DNA from: Synaphobranchus kaupii
Lineage: Eukaryota; Chordata; Actinopteri; Anguilliformes; Synaphobranchidae
Length of the DNA stretch: 64,000 bases
Direction of reading: 5' to 3'
Assembly (NCBI GenBank): GCA_029718625.1
Contig: CM056391.1
Coordinates: 23,722,305-23,786,304 of the forward strand
Position numbers and translations under genes: made by a program
The notes under the pieces: model-generated
What the model saw: the letters and a program-made list of their open reading frames with translations, nothing else
Database searches by the model: none
Told to the model about the DNA's origin: nothing
Part shown: piece by piece, positions 42,998 to 58,503 of the stretch
Numbering within the stretch: the first letter of the stretch is position 1
Layout: each line of letters begins with the position of its first letter

Positions 42998-45900
42998 TTT
43001 ATTTAGCAAAATGGTAAAATAAATAAATACAAATTGATCAAATGCTCCTAATCTCCTCTGCTTCCAATGTTCTCTAGAGTATTTTGCTAAACACTGCATA
43101 CAAATAACTTATCACAGAGAAGGCTCAAATACAGGAGAGAGGCAAAGAAACTCAGCGGTTCACTAACGATGTCAGGCAAACGAACAAACAAACAAACAAA
43201 AAAGATCTGTAACAAAAGTGGAAAAATAAACACACTCCTTTTTCATAATTATGAAAAAAAACAATCTTACAAGAGAATATGCAGATTGTGTAATTAACAA
43301 TTTACATACAGTTCAGCACGTCACTCGTACCTCTGCTTCTTCCTTTCGCTACAATGCGTCTTTGTCTTCTGTTTAACAAAGTGGAAGATTATATATTTTT
43401 TGTACCTTTAAATTTGTTTTTGTCCCCCCCTCCCCCCCCCCACAATTACAATCAGTCTTCCAATCAAAATTATGGTGAGGTAAGAATTAGCAGGTGGTGA
43501 ACATCTGGGAGATCACAAAAATATTTTGAGGATGAGACATAATGAAACTAGAAGGCCACAGGTGTGACGTGATACATCATGAGAACTAATGGGACCATAC
43601 TGAAATGTGGTGTCAACAGGAAATATAATGCACCGGTGAGATGAGCTAAAGTCTACAGACATCTTCTTAGCACAGATGTACCTATGCAATTTAGAATGCA
43701 CCATATTTATGTATATTTGTTTTGTTCTAATTGTAATGCTCCACACAGTTTTACTTGCTCTGTATCCCATTTGACAAGGGCTGCAAATATCTGAGAATAT
43801 CGAATGATCCACCCCAATAGGAAAGTCATAAGCTGTTCTGATTGGACATAATCTGTAACAACCAATAATGTTGTAATATGGTGAGAATGAAGGCAAAGAC
43901 CACTCTAGGGCTTAGTTGCCTTCGGGGTTAAAAAAAAATTAAAAAAAATAAAAACCTTGGTGAATTGGGACTTAAAATGCTCAGTTGAAGCATAAATTCA
44001 CATGATCTCAAATAAAAAATTTGGCTGGCATGAATGAAAATGCATATTAAATAGCTTAAACAGCTAAATAGGCTTCAAACAGCAGAACACACACTGAGAT
44101 ATTCTTTGGGTACATCAGTTTTTGAGCATGAATGCATGAATTTATACAAAGTGTGGCTTTTGTTTCTTTTTTAAAATTTTCACACAGAACAATGTACTTC
44201 ACAATATTCATCTTAGACCCCTCCCCTACCCCAACACATTTTCAAAAGAAATGAAGCTGATCAACATTCAGCATGGTGCATCAGCAAAGGCATAATTTAA
44301 TTAAGAGTACCTATATTTGAGAGGAATGAACTAAAACTCAGATTCTTGAGCTCAGTCGATTTCTTTTTTGCAAAGTCAAGAGTTAATGAGATTAAATTAT
44401 ACACATTTTTCTCTGTGCACAATTTCCAGCATTTATAGGGGTCTGGAAGTGCCAACTAGCTCATCAGTTTGTTCATTTAGGAAATTATCATTTAAAATGT
44501 ATATTCTAAAACAGTTTTAGCAAAAGATATTGCTGCCATTAAAAAAACCAAACAAACCTAAACTGAAAATTTCCTGTCCTGAAATTTCCTGTTCAAATAT
44601 TTTTTAAAATAAAATACATTTCAACATAAATGCATATTAAAAAGGTAATAATTAAAATTCCTCAGAACACTTGCATAAGAAGGCATTCAAACTGACTGAA
44701 GAGGTGAAGTAACTTGGTGAGAAGGCTTCTAAGTGGGTTACTGTGAAGTTAAACTCCCCAACTCAGGCCAGGATTCCATTCGCTGGACCCCAATATCTGA
44801 ACATCAGAACTGTATCTGAGTTTACAGAATGGAAAACAGGTAGGTAGGACCCCATTCGAAACATAAGAACATTTAAAAAATGAAAGTTGTGACCACTGGG
44901 GACATCACTAATCTGGAGCAATACACAATGTAATTGCTCATTGAAATCTCTGGGAAGGTATGGGCGCTCCAATTCAAAAAAGGAATATAAATGCCCAGAT
45001 TTCTGCAACATACATTATGTAGCTATGTGTATAGCAATGCATTTCAGAGGCCAACTAATGAAAATAATACTTTGAATGAGTTCAACGAAAAGTGCATCAA
45101 AACATGTGTAACTCAAACCAATTTCGTGCTTAAAATTGCATCTAATTAATTTGCATTTCATTTGCAAAGTATTGTGCATTATCTATCCATTTGAATCAGT
45201 ATGCTTACTACGTCACTATCCCAGTTGCAATACCAAAGCCAGAGGTGACTCACGTGAGCAGAAATTCACTACACCCACAACAACTTAAAGTTGACTACTT
45301 TAAACCTCAGATTCTCACACAAATTCAAAACAAATCTTTCCATTTAAGTGTAGACGCGTGTCCCCCTGCCCCGTTACAATGAACTGTTTCACCATTGTGC
45401 AGCACATGAATTCTTTGGTAGACGCGTTTGCATGTGTATATGCACGATTATACACACATTCATACATGCCTACTTCAGGAATTCATTGGATCTCAACATA
45501 TCACTTGTTATACAGACTGAAGAAACATACCCACAATGCTCTGAACACAAAACCTGTTTAGGACAAATATAAACTTCTTAAGGCAACTGCTAGACAACAA
45601 TTTATCCCAAGAGCATCAAACCAGAGGGACAGAGGGAGTGGTGTCCACACTACTATGAAAACGGCAACACACACCGGACGTAATAAATCCACACCGCCAG
45701 TGCCACTACGCAGTTAAAAAGAACATCTCGTCTCAGAATCTGCTATTGTGCTTAATGTCTGATTTGTTTTCTGCCTTTCTCAAAAGTGGGTAAATTGCAG
45801 GAAGCAGGAAGATGAAGACTGGGCAGGAAGTGACTGGAAAACAAACAATTGAACAAATGAGCAAAACAAACAAAAAAACTCAGCCTGTCTGTGTATGCTA

Positions 45901-48900
45901 TGGATATGTAGAGCAATGCATCATAACCACAGTGAAAATTGAAACACTACAATGAATATGATGTGGGTAGAAGGCACTCGGCAGAAACAATATGATGGAA
46001 AAACAAAGACGAGAGGAATTGGTGGAAAGACCTGCTCCGTTCTTATGACACCTGAGCGTCCGGCAAAGTACGGGAAGGTTGGGAACCAATGGGAAAATCC
46101 TGTGAGGTAGTGCTGCTCTTTCTGGGGTGAAGATATGTCCTTTTCAATGCACTTTACGGAGAGGAGGAATCACAGCACGTTTCAAAGTTCGGATAGGTTG
46201 TCCAGCTCAAATTTGGAAAGAATTCAAACAAACAAACAAACAAACAAACAAAGAAGACACGGTAAGTGTGTACTGACAGGTTATATAAACTAAATATAAG
46301 CCCTTACTCTATTTTGTGCCTGAAGGTCTGACAGTGCACCACATGTAGTATTATGTAACTCGGTGATTCACTTGGATCTTTAACTTTGTTCATGTGTATT
46401 TGTTTGCTTTCCTTCAGAAAGATAATACAGGTTTGAAACAACTCTCTCTTCTTCCTTGTTTCAGACAACGAGGCTCTACGCACACATACATTTTAAAACA
46501 TTCTCCGTTCCTTTCCCTCATCCTTCTTGGTCACCCGTCCTGATGTACCGTACCACTGGATTTACTCATAGACAATTTGATACTAAACCAATTTATCCAA
46601 CACTCCAGCTGTTATTATGGACACAAAGTATTTTTTTTTAAATGCATGAAAATGTGCGGTTTAAAAAAGTGAAAACCTTGTTATTTTTTGCATGTGGTGC
46701 AGAACTGTTTAGAAAAACTCAGTTCCACCCATCAGGGCCTACATGTTGCTCCTCTTTATATGAGGAATTTTCCATCCTGTGAAATTTCACATACTTTAAG
46801 ATGATGGAAATTATGCGGCTGGCTTTCCACTTTCTCTTTGCCTGATCAAAATAAGGATCACTATGGGATGTGGAGATATGCCATGGAAATTGATATAAAC
46901 ATGATATCTGTGGTGCCAGTAGTAGGCCCTCTGTCCAGGATAGTAGTGAAAGACAGTGGCCTAAGTCAAAGCCCTCTTACAGGTCATTGAAGAGTGGTCC
47001 AATAGAAGTCACACTATGTGGAAATGAAAAATGGAATGCTACTCAAGAACTGGAGAGAGGTTAACGAAAGCTCAGTGACATTAAACTTCAAATCCCACAA
47101 TCCCATTTTCTCAAGCTCGAAGGCTGATGACAGCTTGCTTGTACAGTTGCATAACAGAATTCAGGCGGTGCTCAATTTACCCATAGCCTATGTATCAATG
47201 ATGCCTTTTTAAATCCTGATTGATTTAATACAAATGCCAGTTTCAATTAGGCAAGTGTAAAACACTAATAACCTGTTGGAAGCTTTTTAGGGATACTCGC
47301 TTATTTATGCAAAGGAAATTCTGAACTTCTCTGTGACGTTACTTAGAAAAGAGGCTTTTTACTTATAACTCGGTACAACACTTCACTCCATTAACCAATA
47401 TTACGTTTCTCTACCACCGGAACTGTCTAAAGAGTGACTCAACATTTTCCTGATTTCTTTTGCGTCATAATGAATGGCAGGCGTCAACACTCCATAAAAA
47501 GGATCATGGACATATTTAACCATGTACAGACATGCACAATCTCCATTCCTGTTCATCTGAATGCTTACAAGCTGAAAAAGTGCTATTCAATGTTATTTGA
47601 CTCGAATTTCTGCAACAAGCTTGTGCTTTAATTCCAGGGTTCCATTCCCTGACCCCCCCCCCCCCAACAATTATTTGCTAGCCCCTTTATATTAAAATCC
47701 TGGGCAGACATTAACAATTCTACTCTTATTTTGTAAATTTGAATTTGAGGGTGGTGCAACATTCATGCCCTTTTCTATGGGACTTGCGGTACAAATGATC
47801 CATTATTGTCAATGTTGAATAAAAATAAGATCCAACAGCATTTGGCAGTTCAGAATTTGACAGATAAGACTTCATATGCAAATATCATCTCTTAAAAAAA
47901 ATATTTACAGAAACTATTCCAGTTCTAACACCTTTTATTAGAAATGATTTTATCAAACAGAAAAAGCACTTTTCAAATTTTTTTTTCGATGTTTCTGAAC
48001 ATGAGGAAGACCTGAATCTTTTCCTGTATATAACTCCCCAGGAATTGAACCTTTTTTTTTTTTTCGTTTTTTGTTGAGATTGCGTTTCTTGTAGTTTCGT
48101 AACTGTTGCCCAGAAAGTTGACACACTGACTCACAAAATGACTCACTCACTACATTGGACTGACACTATTTTTTTTCCTATGAAGTTACCATGCATGGTC
48201 TGTTGCTACACGCTCATGACTCCCGAGTTCCTTTTGTTTTACGCAGCCTGAGCCACGAGCTCCTATCCTCTTCTGTCCCGTGCGTCTGGGTCCACAGGAA
48301 GTGGAAGTTACAGTGGATGTTGGTTGTGCCTGAGGTGTGATCTCTGGAACCTTCTAATATTACCGGCTGCTTTTTCATGGGGTTGGGGTGGTGTTGGGGA
48401 GGTGTGTGGGGGGGGGGGGGGGGGGGGCTTAAATCGCCGACCGTCCTTCTTTAATCATTGCCCGAAATCCAACTCGGGATTGAAAATACAGCAATACCGT
48501 GGTAGTTACACACTGTCAATGAATACTGATACTCCTGTCCCGTGCTTACTGGAGCCCCGGCTGCTGTTGTTTTGGTTTGATATTCACTCTCCGCACTGGA
48601 GGCGTGGAGGTGGGGATTGGGGTGGTATGGGCAGGGTTCCATGGCAAACAGTCTTTGGACATCTTTAGACCCAACTCCCTCCTAATCGAAGACGACCTAA
48701 AAAAAAACGATCCACGCAAGAGGCTCTTGGGGGAAGGGGAAGGGGGGGGGGGGGGGGGGGGTGATGTGGGCGACTGTTGCAGGCACACTCTGGTGTGATG
48801 TTTTAAATTATTATTATTATTATTATAATTATCATCATCTCTATTATTATTCATCGTTTTCTTTCTGTGTTTAATTGGCATGACGCTGGTACAAAAGCCG

Positions 48901-49177
48901 CCCTTTTTTTTTTTTTTTTTTGGGTCCTCTCCTGTTCCCAAGGCTGGCACTCTGGATGCAGATCTACTGTTGACAGTCCAACGATACGAGACAACAACCA
49001 AAACAAAGAAACAAAACAAAAAATATATATATATATATTTATATGTACATATATATTGATTGGCAACTTGGGGCACCATTCCAGGGTGCAAGTGGGCTGT
49101 CTCTCCAATGTTTTTTTTTGTTGATTTTTTTTGGGGGGGAGGGGGGGGTTCCTGTCCTGTGTGGGGAGGGGCAGGTG
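42998..49177 (-). other. phf21a: Probable long 3' UTR of phf21a
   Basis: No coding gene is seen for 6 kb after the phf21a stop codon. AATAAA on the minus strand at 43003-42998 is a candidate polyadenylation signal for a UTR of about 6 kb. The region holds low-complexity tracts: poly-G at about 48404-48427 and 48741-48761, an ATT run at about 48806-48825, poly-T at 48905-48920, and AAAC repeats near 46224-46251. The 3' limit is inferred. Confidence 0.45.
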
Positions 49178-52100
49178 TTATTTTGCGCTGTCTGAGCTGT
49201 CGATGGGGGTGGGCGCGGGGGGAGGGGAAGGCTCTGAAGTTTTGAGGTTGTTGTTGTTGCTGCTGCTGTTTGTGATGTCTACTCTTTCGTCCTCCTCTGC
49301 GTGCTCTGCATCCTCGGCGGTGGGGTCGGGGTCGGGGTCGTCGTCGGCGATGGCGTCGTTCTCCGCGTTCTTGTTCTCCGCGTTCTTGTCACTCGCGCCG
49401 TCGCCGCAGCCCTCGTCCCCGATGCCGCCGCCGCCAACGCCACTCGCGCAGTCAGTCGTGCCGTTGGCCACGCCCTCCGGGCTGGCGGCCTGCAGGGACT
49501 GGATGAGGTTGATGCCCTGGATGAGGCGCACCAGGCCTTTCACCTTCTCCAGCGACGCCTGCATCTCTTTCTGCCGGGCCAAGATGGTGTTCTTGGTCTC
49601 CATGCATTTCTTTTGGGCCGAAAAAGGAGAGACGTTACCAAGGACTTTGAGAGTCCAAAGACTTTGAAGTTCAAATTCAAATTTGAAGTTCACGCTTATT
49701 CAAAACACATGATCCCATGACAGATATGAAAGGTTAGCCTTTTTCAGAACGTTAGGAAACACAAAATTACACTTAATGAGAACATCTGTGCATGTCAGTT
49801 ATTCTGGGTCTCATCATTTTCCCTACTGTCTTAAGACAATCCAGCACTTTGTCAACCAAGCACTTCAAGGGTCTGTATCATAGTTACAGGTACGCAATAA
49901 TATTAATAATAATAATGTTAGAACATGCTAAAATGGGAGTGAACTTTTTCAAATTTACCCCCAGTAACCTGTGTAACCCCAGGTTGCCGAAAGCAGGGGT
50001 AAGTGCAGGCGTATGTGGGCAGGTGACTCCGCTGACGCTCACCGTTATGGAATTACTGAGCAGTTTGACCCTCTGCTCCAGCTGCTCACGCTCCTGCTTC
50101 AGCTCCGAGCTCCATTTCACCAGCTTCTGTTTCTCCTCCTCTTTAGCTGCCCCGAGACGGCGGGCGAGTGAGAAAAGAGAGAAAGCCAGAAAGGGTGAAA
50201 TCGCACACGCACGCAAGAAAAGCCACCGCGGTGTCTGGTTTCGCTGGAAGAAAGGGACATTAGCAATCTCCGTTTGGGGCTGGTAACACAAGCTCTTCCT
50301 CTGAGGTGAAAACTGACTCCTGGGCGATCAAAACGCCTGAATTAGAATAGCTGGAAAGATTAGCTTAGAACGACGGCTTCTGCTTTGGTTTTCTAACCTG
50401 CTTTATACGCGATGTAGGAATGGACGATTGCCAGGGTTCCCGGCCAAGGAATGGCTTCCTCTTTCTTCAAAATCTATAATGTAAAAAAAGAAGCAACATT
50501 ACAGTCACGGTAACTGGTTTTAAGGTGAAAGGAAAGCGAACCCGTTCCCTGACCACAGAATGGACACGGGGACTGCCCCCCTGTGTTCATCCCAACAGTC
50601 ACCCTTTGCAAGGGTGAGGATGAACATATGTGAATGAAATGCCGTTTTTCACTTACAGAACAAATGAACCCTTGAAACTGAAAACAAACAAACGAAAAAA
50701 AAAAAACGAAAAAAAAAAAAAAAAACAGATTTTGGAAAACCATGTTGGAACTTACAAAGCACAGAACAGTCTCTTGAAAAGATACAGGGGGATTATAGGG
50801 TGAACTTCATCACGTCGATTCCAACAACGGGTAGCGGGAGAGGGCCTTTAAAGAGTCTCCACCCCAACCGAAAAAGAATAGGACTATGTGGGACACTGGA
50901 CTGCTGGGCAGGGCTTGGGAAGAGGGGTACAGGGGCAAGCAAGGTCACCTCAGCGGGTGCTGTATTTACCTGGTCTTGACATTTGGGGCAGATCCACATG
51001 CCCTTGGGAATGCTTTTCAGGGGCGGTTCCAGGCAGTCCAGGTGGTAGACACGCGAGCACGTGTCACACATGAGCAACTGGCCACTGCGCCTGCACACAG
51101 TGCAGAAATCCTCATGGATGTCTCCCTGTCAGGAGGAATTGCACCAATCAGTGTTACTGCCGCTCTAGCCCAGACCAATCAGAGATGGGAGAGGCGTGGC
51201 TGGGAATTGGGAGGGCAGGTGCCAGGGTTTTAAAACTTTGTTTAGGGGCTCATCCGTTTGCTCTACGGGCGGTTGGGGCTGTGTGGCGCTCACTTTAAAC
51301 GCAGCCATTAAAGACCTATTTTATTCCCGTTTTAACCAACTTTACAGAGCGCTGCTGTCGAGCTGCACGCTGTTCCACGAACACGAGCAGATTAGAACTG
51401 TACCAAAAAGGGCAAAAATAAAACCTCGTGAGTCCACCTCCAACACACCAACCTACTTCAATCACACAGGGATGATGACACAAATATCTTCAGTTAAGGG
51501 CCCGGAGGGGAAAGACTGTTCACTTTGTAAGGCTGCAGACTCCATTGAAACAAAAATAATGAAAAATAATGGACAATGGATGTAATGGTACATTAAGACT
51601 GGAAGAAAAATCAATAAAGGTGTGTAGTTCGGCCCTTATTTTTGGAGGGAAATGTGTGTGAGGAGGCTCTACGATAACAAGAGCCTGTCCCAGAAAAAGA
51701 GGGGGTGGTCTGATTGTGGAGGGAGGGGGGGCGGGACTGGACCGGGGCTCCCGGTACTCCTGGTTGGTCTATTGTGCACTCCAGCAGCTACTTACATCCC
51801 CGGAGCTGGGGCTGGGCAGAGGGAGGGTGTGGGGGTGGGCAGGGAAGTGAGAGCCCCCCGTCTCCAGCTTGTCGGGGGCCGGGGAGGCGGGATGACTGCT
51901 GGAGGGGGAGGTCGGGGTGTGGCAGCCCAGCTCCGGAACGCTGCTGTATTTGGGAGGGCGACCTGAGCGAAATGAGACAGACGAGAAACAAAAAAAAAAA
52001 CAAAAAAAAGAAAAGAAAAAATGGAAACAAGGGAGGGGGGGGGGGGAAGAAACAAACAAACATTTGTCTGACATACCTTTGACAAGGGGTCCTCATTGGC

Positions 52101-55100
52101 TAGCGTGGAGGGGGAAAAAAGAGCAGGCGGAGAGGCACAGACGGCAGAGTTAGTGCAAAGGGGCGGAGAGAAAGCGGCTGCATGCATTGCCAACGGGAGG
52201 AGCTACTGAGCAAAGACCACAGCCAATCACAGGACAGGGCAAGGAACTGTCCCTCATTCGTGCCTGCATGTCTGAAATGTGAAATATTTTTTTTAATCAT
52301 TAAAATGATCACACCTACGAGTAAATATTTCTCTATTCTTTTTGAGGGGAATGAACTATATTACGTGAGTCGTAAAATTCTGTTCAAAATGAAAATTTCA
52401 GAATTATGTGAGGGGAAAAAAGTTAGTTCCACCAAAAGGCAATTATTCTTGAGTCTTTCAGACACGGTGACACGAGTGTGCTTTCTGATGGCCTTATATA
52501 ACTGTGCCTGCCTGTGGTCATCTCAGCATGCTTCAGTCTTCAGACTGTGACTGCACAGTGACATGCACTTGGGCGTCAAGACCGGCGACCTCGCACGGAA
52601 GGACGCGACCCGGCGTCCCGACACGCGAACGGCAGGGAGGACAGAATGCAAGCAGAGAGCTGGGAAGAGCTGGTCAGTGGAACCCAAGGAGTGAAAGAGG
52701 TGAAAGAGTTAACCTCTAATCTAACGCCGTAACACCAACACACAAGAAGCTGCAGGCAGAAACAGGGATTTAATTACTGTGCCCATCGCAACTGACTCAG
52801 CCAGCGGCCGTTCACTCGTATCCACGATAGCGCACAATGAACAAAATGGCAATACCAAGGACACCAATATCCAATTACACCCCCAATCATGCGGCACTAA
52901 ATATGATGTAAACAAACCATTAACACTTTGTGACAATTTAATTCAACGGAATATATGGCATCGTTACTCTTCCCTGTGCACGGCTGAGAGGAAATAATCC
53001 CCGCATAAGTGCAATGCAGTTTTTATAATTCAGTAGTTCAAGTAGTCCAGAGCTATCTGAACTACTGTCCCTTTCATTAATCCAGCGCCTCTGAAAAGCG
53101 ATTCCATTTCACAGGCGCGCGAGCGTGCGGCGCGCACACACGCCCGTGCCCAGCTTGTCCTGAGAGCTCTTGCGACGCTGACGCAGCGCCGTAGCTCTGC
53201 GCTAACGGCGTTGCCGGGGCGCGGCGCGCTGTGGCGGACGCCGTTGACACTGACCTCTCTTCCTGGTGCCTTGGTGCAGGGTGTTCAGGTAGGTCACCGC
53301 GCTCTTCTTACGCTGCACACGGGGAGACTGCGTTAGTGTGGCGCTCTGATATGCGGGTCAACGGCCGCGCTCACCAATACGGTTTCTTCCCCAGGATTCA
53401 ACAAACCCATATGCCTGACATTCAATACCTGACCATGCTCTACATAAAGGACGATGTCGCACAGCCGCAATACACAATAGCCTTAGTTTTTAACCATGTT
53501 TCAACTGATGCTAAGTTGATAGCCAGTTTCATTTACAGTAGATAACATTTGGGATGGGTTGGATGCAAGAATCCGTTCTGCGCGTCCTCGAGCGCGGACG
53601 TCGCGGGAGACCGTACCTCGGGTTCGAACACCGCCCCGCTGTAAACTGGGTTCGCCGTCGTCCTCCGCTTGCGCTCCTGTCTCCGACTCTGGATCTCTGT
53701 TCCGTCACAAAGGAAACGGGCGAGGTCAGAAAACGCGCTTTTCCAAACGGCTCTCGATACAACTGACTGGGATTCGCTCAAAATATTCCGTTACCTTCCA
53801 AGTGGTCATGTGTCACAAGCCCTAGGGACACCATGAAAGCAAGTTTCTGAGGAAGAGACGACAAGTTATTCGGTCATTTGAGTGATTCGTTGATTAAATT
53901 GATGAACATCTTTCATATGATTTATCAGCCATGAGTTATGCAGACCTGGCTCATGTGAAGCAAGAGGTCCACAACTGGGTTACGCCCGTAAATTGTGCCC
54001 TCTATACCCACTATGCCAGAAATATTTAATATTCACATAATTGCTCAACCATATCTGCACGTGCCTGCCCTTGAGCCAGGGTAAGGAACACTCTCACGCA
54101 ACCAAAAAAATACATGCTAAATATATAAAAAAATGCTTTCCAATGAGTGGAATTATTCTAAACTATTTATAAACCTAGACATTTAGAATATTTAGAAAAT
54201 TAACATTTAAAAAAAAAGCAAGTAATCAGTAATCACATGCAACTATTCACAATGTAACACAGAACATCACGTTTTTACCCTACCAATTAAATCACTACAT
54301 CATTTCTTGTCATTTTTTGTAGGTAACAGAATGACATTTACGTTTTTATTTTAATAGTTGCAGCTGGAACACTACTGTACACACAAACCAGACCATATTG
54401 GTTCTGTTCACGGTGCTCTATTTTGGGGGGGTACTGCACAGCCCTACCTGGGGGCTCTCCTCGCGTTTGGGCTTGGGTGGTGGGGGAGGCGGAGTGGCGG
54501 GGGAGGATGGGGTGGTCGCTGGTGCCTTTCGATCTGTTCCACCCTGCGCTTTAACAGTCTGAAAGAAAAGCGGCAATATCTCATCTCCTTAGTGCCAAGC
54601 TTACAAAGTGTTCGGAATGCAAATTTGCACGTTTTTATTTTCATCACAATTAATTTAATGTCCGGCATAAAAATAATGTTTCCCCGCAAAACAATTAGGA
54701 AACATTTGCAGAGAAGGGATTTTAAAAACAGTGCTATTACTGAGAGGTGGTCTGAAATGCATTTAATGATTTGTATGCTGGAAAAGCACTCTAATTCGAT
54801 ATATAAAAAGAAAACTCAAAGGAGCAAGTTGTCCACGGGGAACAGAATTTATAGATTTCGCAAGCAGGCTTGGCCCAGACAGGGAAAATGGAGGGTTTCC
54901 CCAAACTTCTGATAAATGTAGATCTTTGCAGGAATTTAAACACAAGAGCACAGACTTTTGACCACTGATAATCTTTTAATGAAATCTTCACCCTTGAAAG
55001 GCTCCTTGGAAAATATGCATCACTCATGCTGACAGAAGAAAAACATTTGCACACACAAAATTAGGTGCATTTGGGGATGCTTCCCAGTCGATACACAGCT

Positions 55101-58100
55101 TGGCCTCTAAACCAAAGCTTACTTATTATGCACCCCGATACCTGGCACCCCAATACTGGGTGCCAGAGATAGGCTTACTGCTAGTTCCTAACTAATATGA
55201 ATACGGTGAGCAGTGTGACACTGTACAGTACAGTGACTGCAATCAAAGGGATTAAAATTATGCTCATTTTCAAAGCTATCACTTAAGCGTAGGGCCTCTG
55301 TACGCTATCCTTACCTTACCCTAAGGCCTAATGTTACTACCCAGGGCCCTTCTCTGCTGGACTTACCTTAGTGTCAGGGCTGATGCTGCTGATCTGCAGG
55401 GTCTGGGGGCCGGCCAGGCGGGTGGTGGCGGGCGCGGTGATGACGATGCCCGTCAGCTGGCCCGAGGGTAGGGTCTTGGCGATGGTGGAGCAGGGCTGGC
55501 CGTTCATGATGCGTACCTGGTGGATGGGGCCGGTGGCGGAGGGCAGCGAGGTGGCCGTCAGCTTGGTGGTGAGCATCACCGGCCGCTGGAGCAGCTGGGG
55601 GGCCGCCATCATGGGCGGCGGCGGAGCGGGGGCGATGGGCACATTGTTGGGCGTGACGGGCTTGGGCCGGACCTGGTGGATCATGACGAGGGCGGAGTGA
55701 GGAGGAGCGCACGACGCCAGCTGTGCGCGGATCAACCTCAGAGCTTATTGGACGGGTTTGTGGTCACATCTACATACAAACCGTAGTATAACTGACTGAC
55801 ACTGCAAAACCAGTTCATGCCGGTGAGCGCTGCCAGTACCAGTAGTAGTGCAGTGATTTTCAGTGAATCCTGAAAATCTAAAACCATGCTTTGGGCCTGA
55901 ACTTCATAACACCTTTCAGGTTCGTTCTTCTAAAGATTTTCTGACTGGCGAACCAGATGGTCAGCTCCTACGTTCCTACCGTTCTCCGTTTTTCTTGAAG
56001 CCCTTTGCGCATGATGCCTAGTGACCACGCCGCCGGTGGCAACATTTTGCTCAACTGAGACATTCGTTGGTACTGCAGCCAAACTATTAGTGGAAATCAC
56101 AAACTCTGTTTTAACTTTATTGGTAGATATCTACCCCCCTATACTGATGAAAATATAGCAATTCCCACTTGAAAATGATGCAAAAGTGAGTTTTATTAGC
56201 AAAAACGGTTTGTAGTTAAATATACATTTTTATAATTTATTTTTATTTAGAGCAGTACACAATTTAGCCATTTGGATATATTTGGAGACACTAATAGACA
56301 ACAGGGTACACTGCCTATATTTTGCATCATAGATCTTTATTTCTGCATATGATCCTCAGATTTTGCACACTTGTGCTAATGGAGTTTATAATCCTGGAAA
56401 TGTATAGATTTACCCGTTTCACTTATGTAGTGCTCAGTATTTTGTGGCAAGCTAAAGAAAAACTTTTTTTTTTTTTTTTTCATTTTTCCAAAGTTGCTTT
56501 GCATTTATGGCACTTTATTTTCAAAATAAACAAATACAAAGTTCGTATTGTAAATGGTACACCCGTCTTGTTTAATTTAAGCCATTTACCAAGTTTCTGT
56601 GATGCTCACACCTGGAATTATAAAACCTTAAACAGATGTGAGAATTGACCAAATTTTCCATCTGCGCAAAGGGGTTAACTACAGGAGGTTACTGTGGGTT
56701 ACAGGAGTTGCCGGTGCTTGTGAATGTCCAGGGCAACTGCACATCCCTTCAGAAATTTGTAAAAGTTGCACCAAACTGGAATGCTTTAGCCACAATATTA
56801 AGCATACGGAACTGGCCAACTGGTTAGCCTATAATAATATCTGTGGCTTCTCCTTTCATCTTCCTCTACACAAACTGCTCTTGTGGAAAATGTCTTGGAA
56901 AGAAACCATTAAATTAAATGTTTTAAACTATCAATAATCCAATATAAAAGCAGGCACACACACACATACACACACACACACACACACACAAATATAAGGT
57001 ATAAAAGTCTTCCTTGTAGTTAACTGTACTTGTGTACTAATGCATGCATTGGCCAATTTGAGATCTAGCCAAGGAAACTACACTGCCCGGCCAAAAAAAC
57101 TGTACAAGCCTCTGGAGGCAGTGTTATGATCTGGGGTTGCTTCAGTTGGTCAGGTCTAGGCTCAGCAACATTATGCAGCAATAAAATTAAGTCAGCGAAG
57201 TACCTGAATGTACTGAATGACCAGGTTATCCCATCAATGGGCATATGCCAGGATGACAATGCCAAGATTCATCGGGCTCAAATTGTAAAAGAGTGGTTCA
57301 GGGAGCATGAGGAATCATTTTCACACATGAATTAGCCACCAGATTCCTGACCTTAACCCCATTGAAAGTCTTTGGGATGTGCTGGAGAACACTTTACGGA
57401 GTGGTTCGACTCTCCCGTCGTCAATACAATATCTCAGCCAAAAACTTATGCTACTCTGGATGGAAATAAATGTTGTGACATTGCATAAGGTTGTCGAAAC
57501 AATGCCACAACAAATGCGGGCCGTAATCAAAGCTAAAGGCGGTCCAACGAAATATTAGAGTGTGCGACTTTTTTTTTGGCCGGGCAGTGTATATGCTGCA
57601 TGTTTAGCATAATATGTGGGCAGTAATTTGGTCTCAGAATGCAAACCGCGTTTTAAATAGTGACACAAAACAATTCATATTCACATGCAGCCACAACATA
57701 ATATTTGCTTCTAGAATGTCTGACACTACAGTAACTGTGTGTGTGTTGCTTTCGTAGGAAATGAGAATTTGGGGAAATAACCATAGAATCGCTGGATGAT
57801 TCTGCAAAAAACAAATGTGTTTTACACAAATTAGTCTGCCTACAGGAAATAGTGCCATTATATACACCACAGTCTTCCGCTATAATAATAATAATAGAGA
57901 TACCGGAGGTAATATAATCGTACTTTAAAATTCAAAATTGATTCTGTTTCTACCCTATGAATTATGAACACTGAGCCCCAAGAATGCACAGACCCTCTCT
58001 ACCGATGACGAACAGGATGAATATAGACTGAAATTATTGTCCCTTAAATCATTAGCCACAAGGTTTTTCCAAACAAAACTGTTAATAACATACCCCACCT

Positions 58101-58418
58101 AAACAGTATGATACTACCTTGCACAGCAATGTAGGAATTAACTGGGTCAAGGAGAATTCTGTTCCCGTGGTGGGATTGCACCTTGGAGGTCGGAGTAAGC
58201 TCTCGCTCCATTGCCTACCAGGTGTGGGCGGATCCACGGGCACTCACCTGCGGCAGAAGGTTGGGCCGAGGCGTCAGTCGCGGGGGAGGGATAAACTGCG
58301 GGACTTTGATTGGCTGGGCAGCGGAGGTGGCGGTGGCCTGCACCTGTGATGAAACCACCTGATTACGACAATTCAGAATCCAACCGCGCCCCTCCACTGG
58401 GGACATCACTCACTCACA

Positions 58419-58503
<85 letters not shown>

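Noticed and set aside
48546..49091. 181-residue minus-strand frame with Pro, Asn and Lys runs
   Set aside because: Composed of simple-sequence tracts in the presumed phf21a 3' UTR, with no domain resemblance.
55371..55786. Plus-strand Gly-rich frames opposite a phf21a exon
   Set aside because: Antisense shadows of the GC-rich exon 55672-55367; splice sites and homology support the minus strand.
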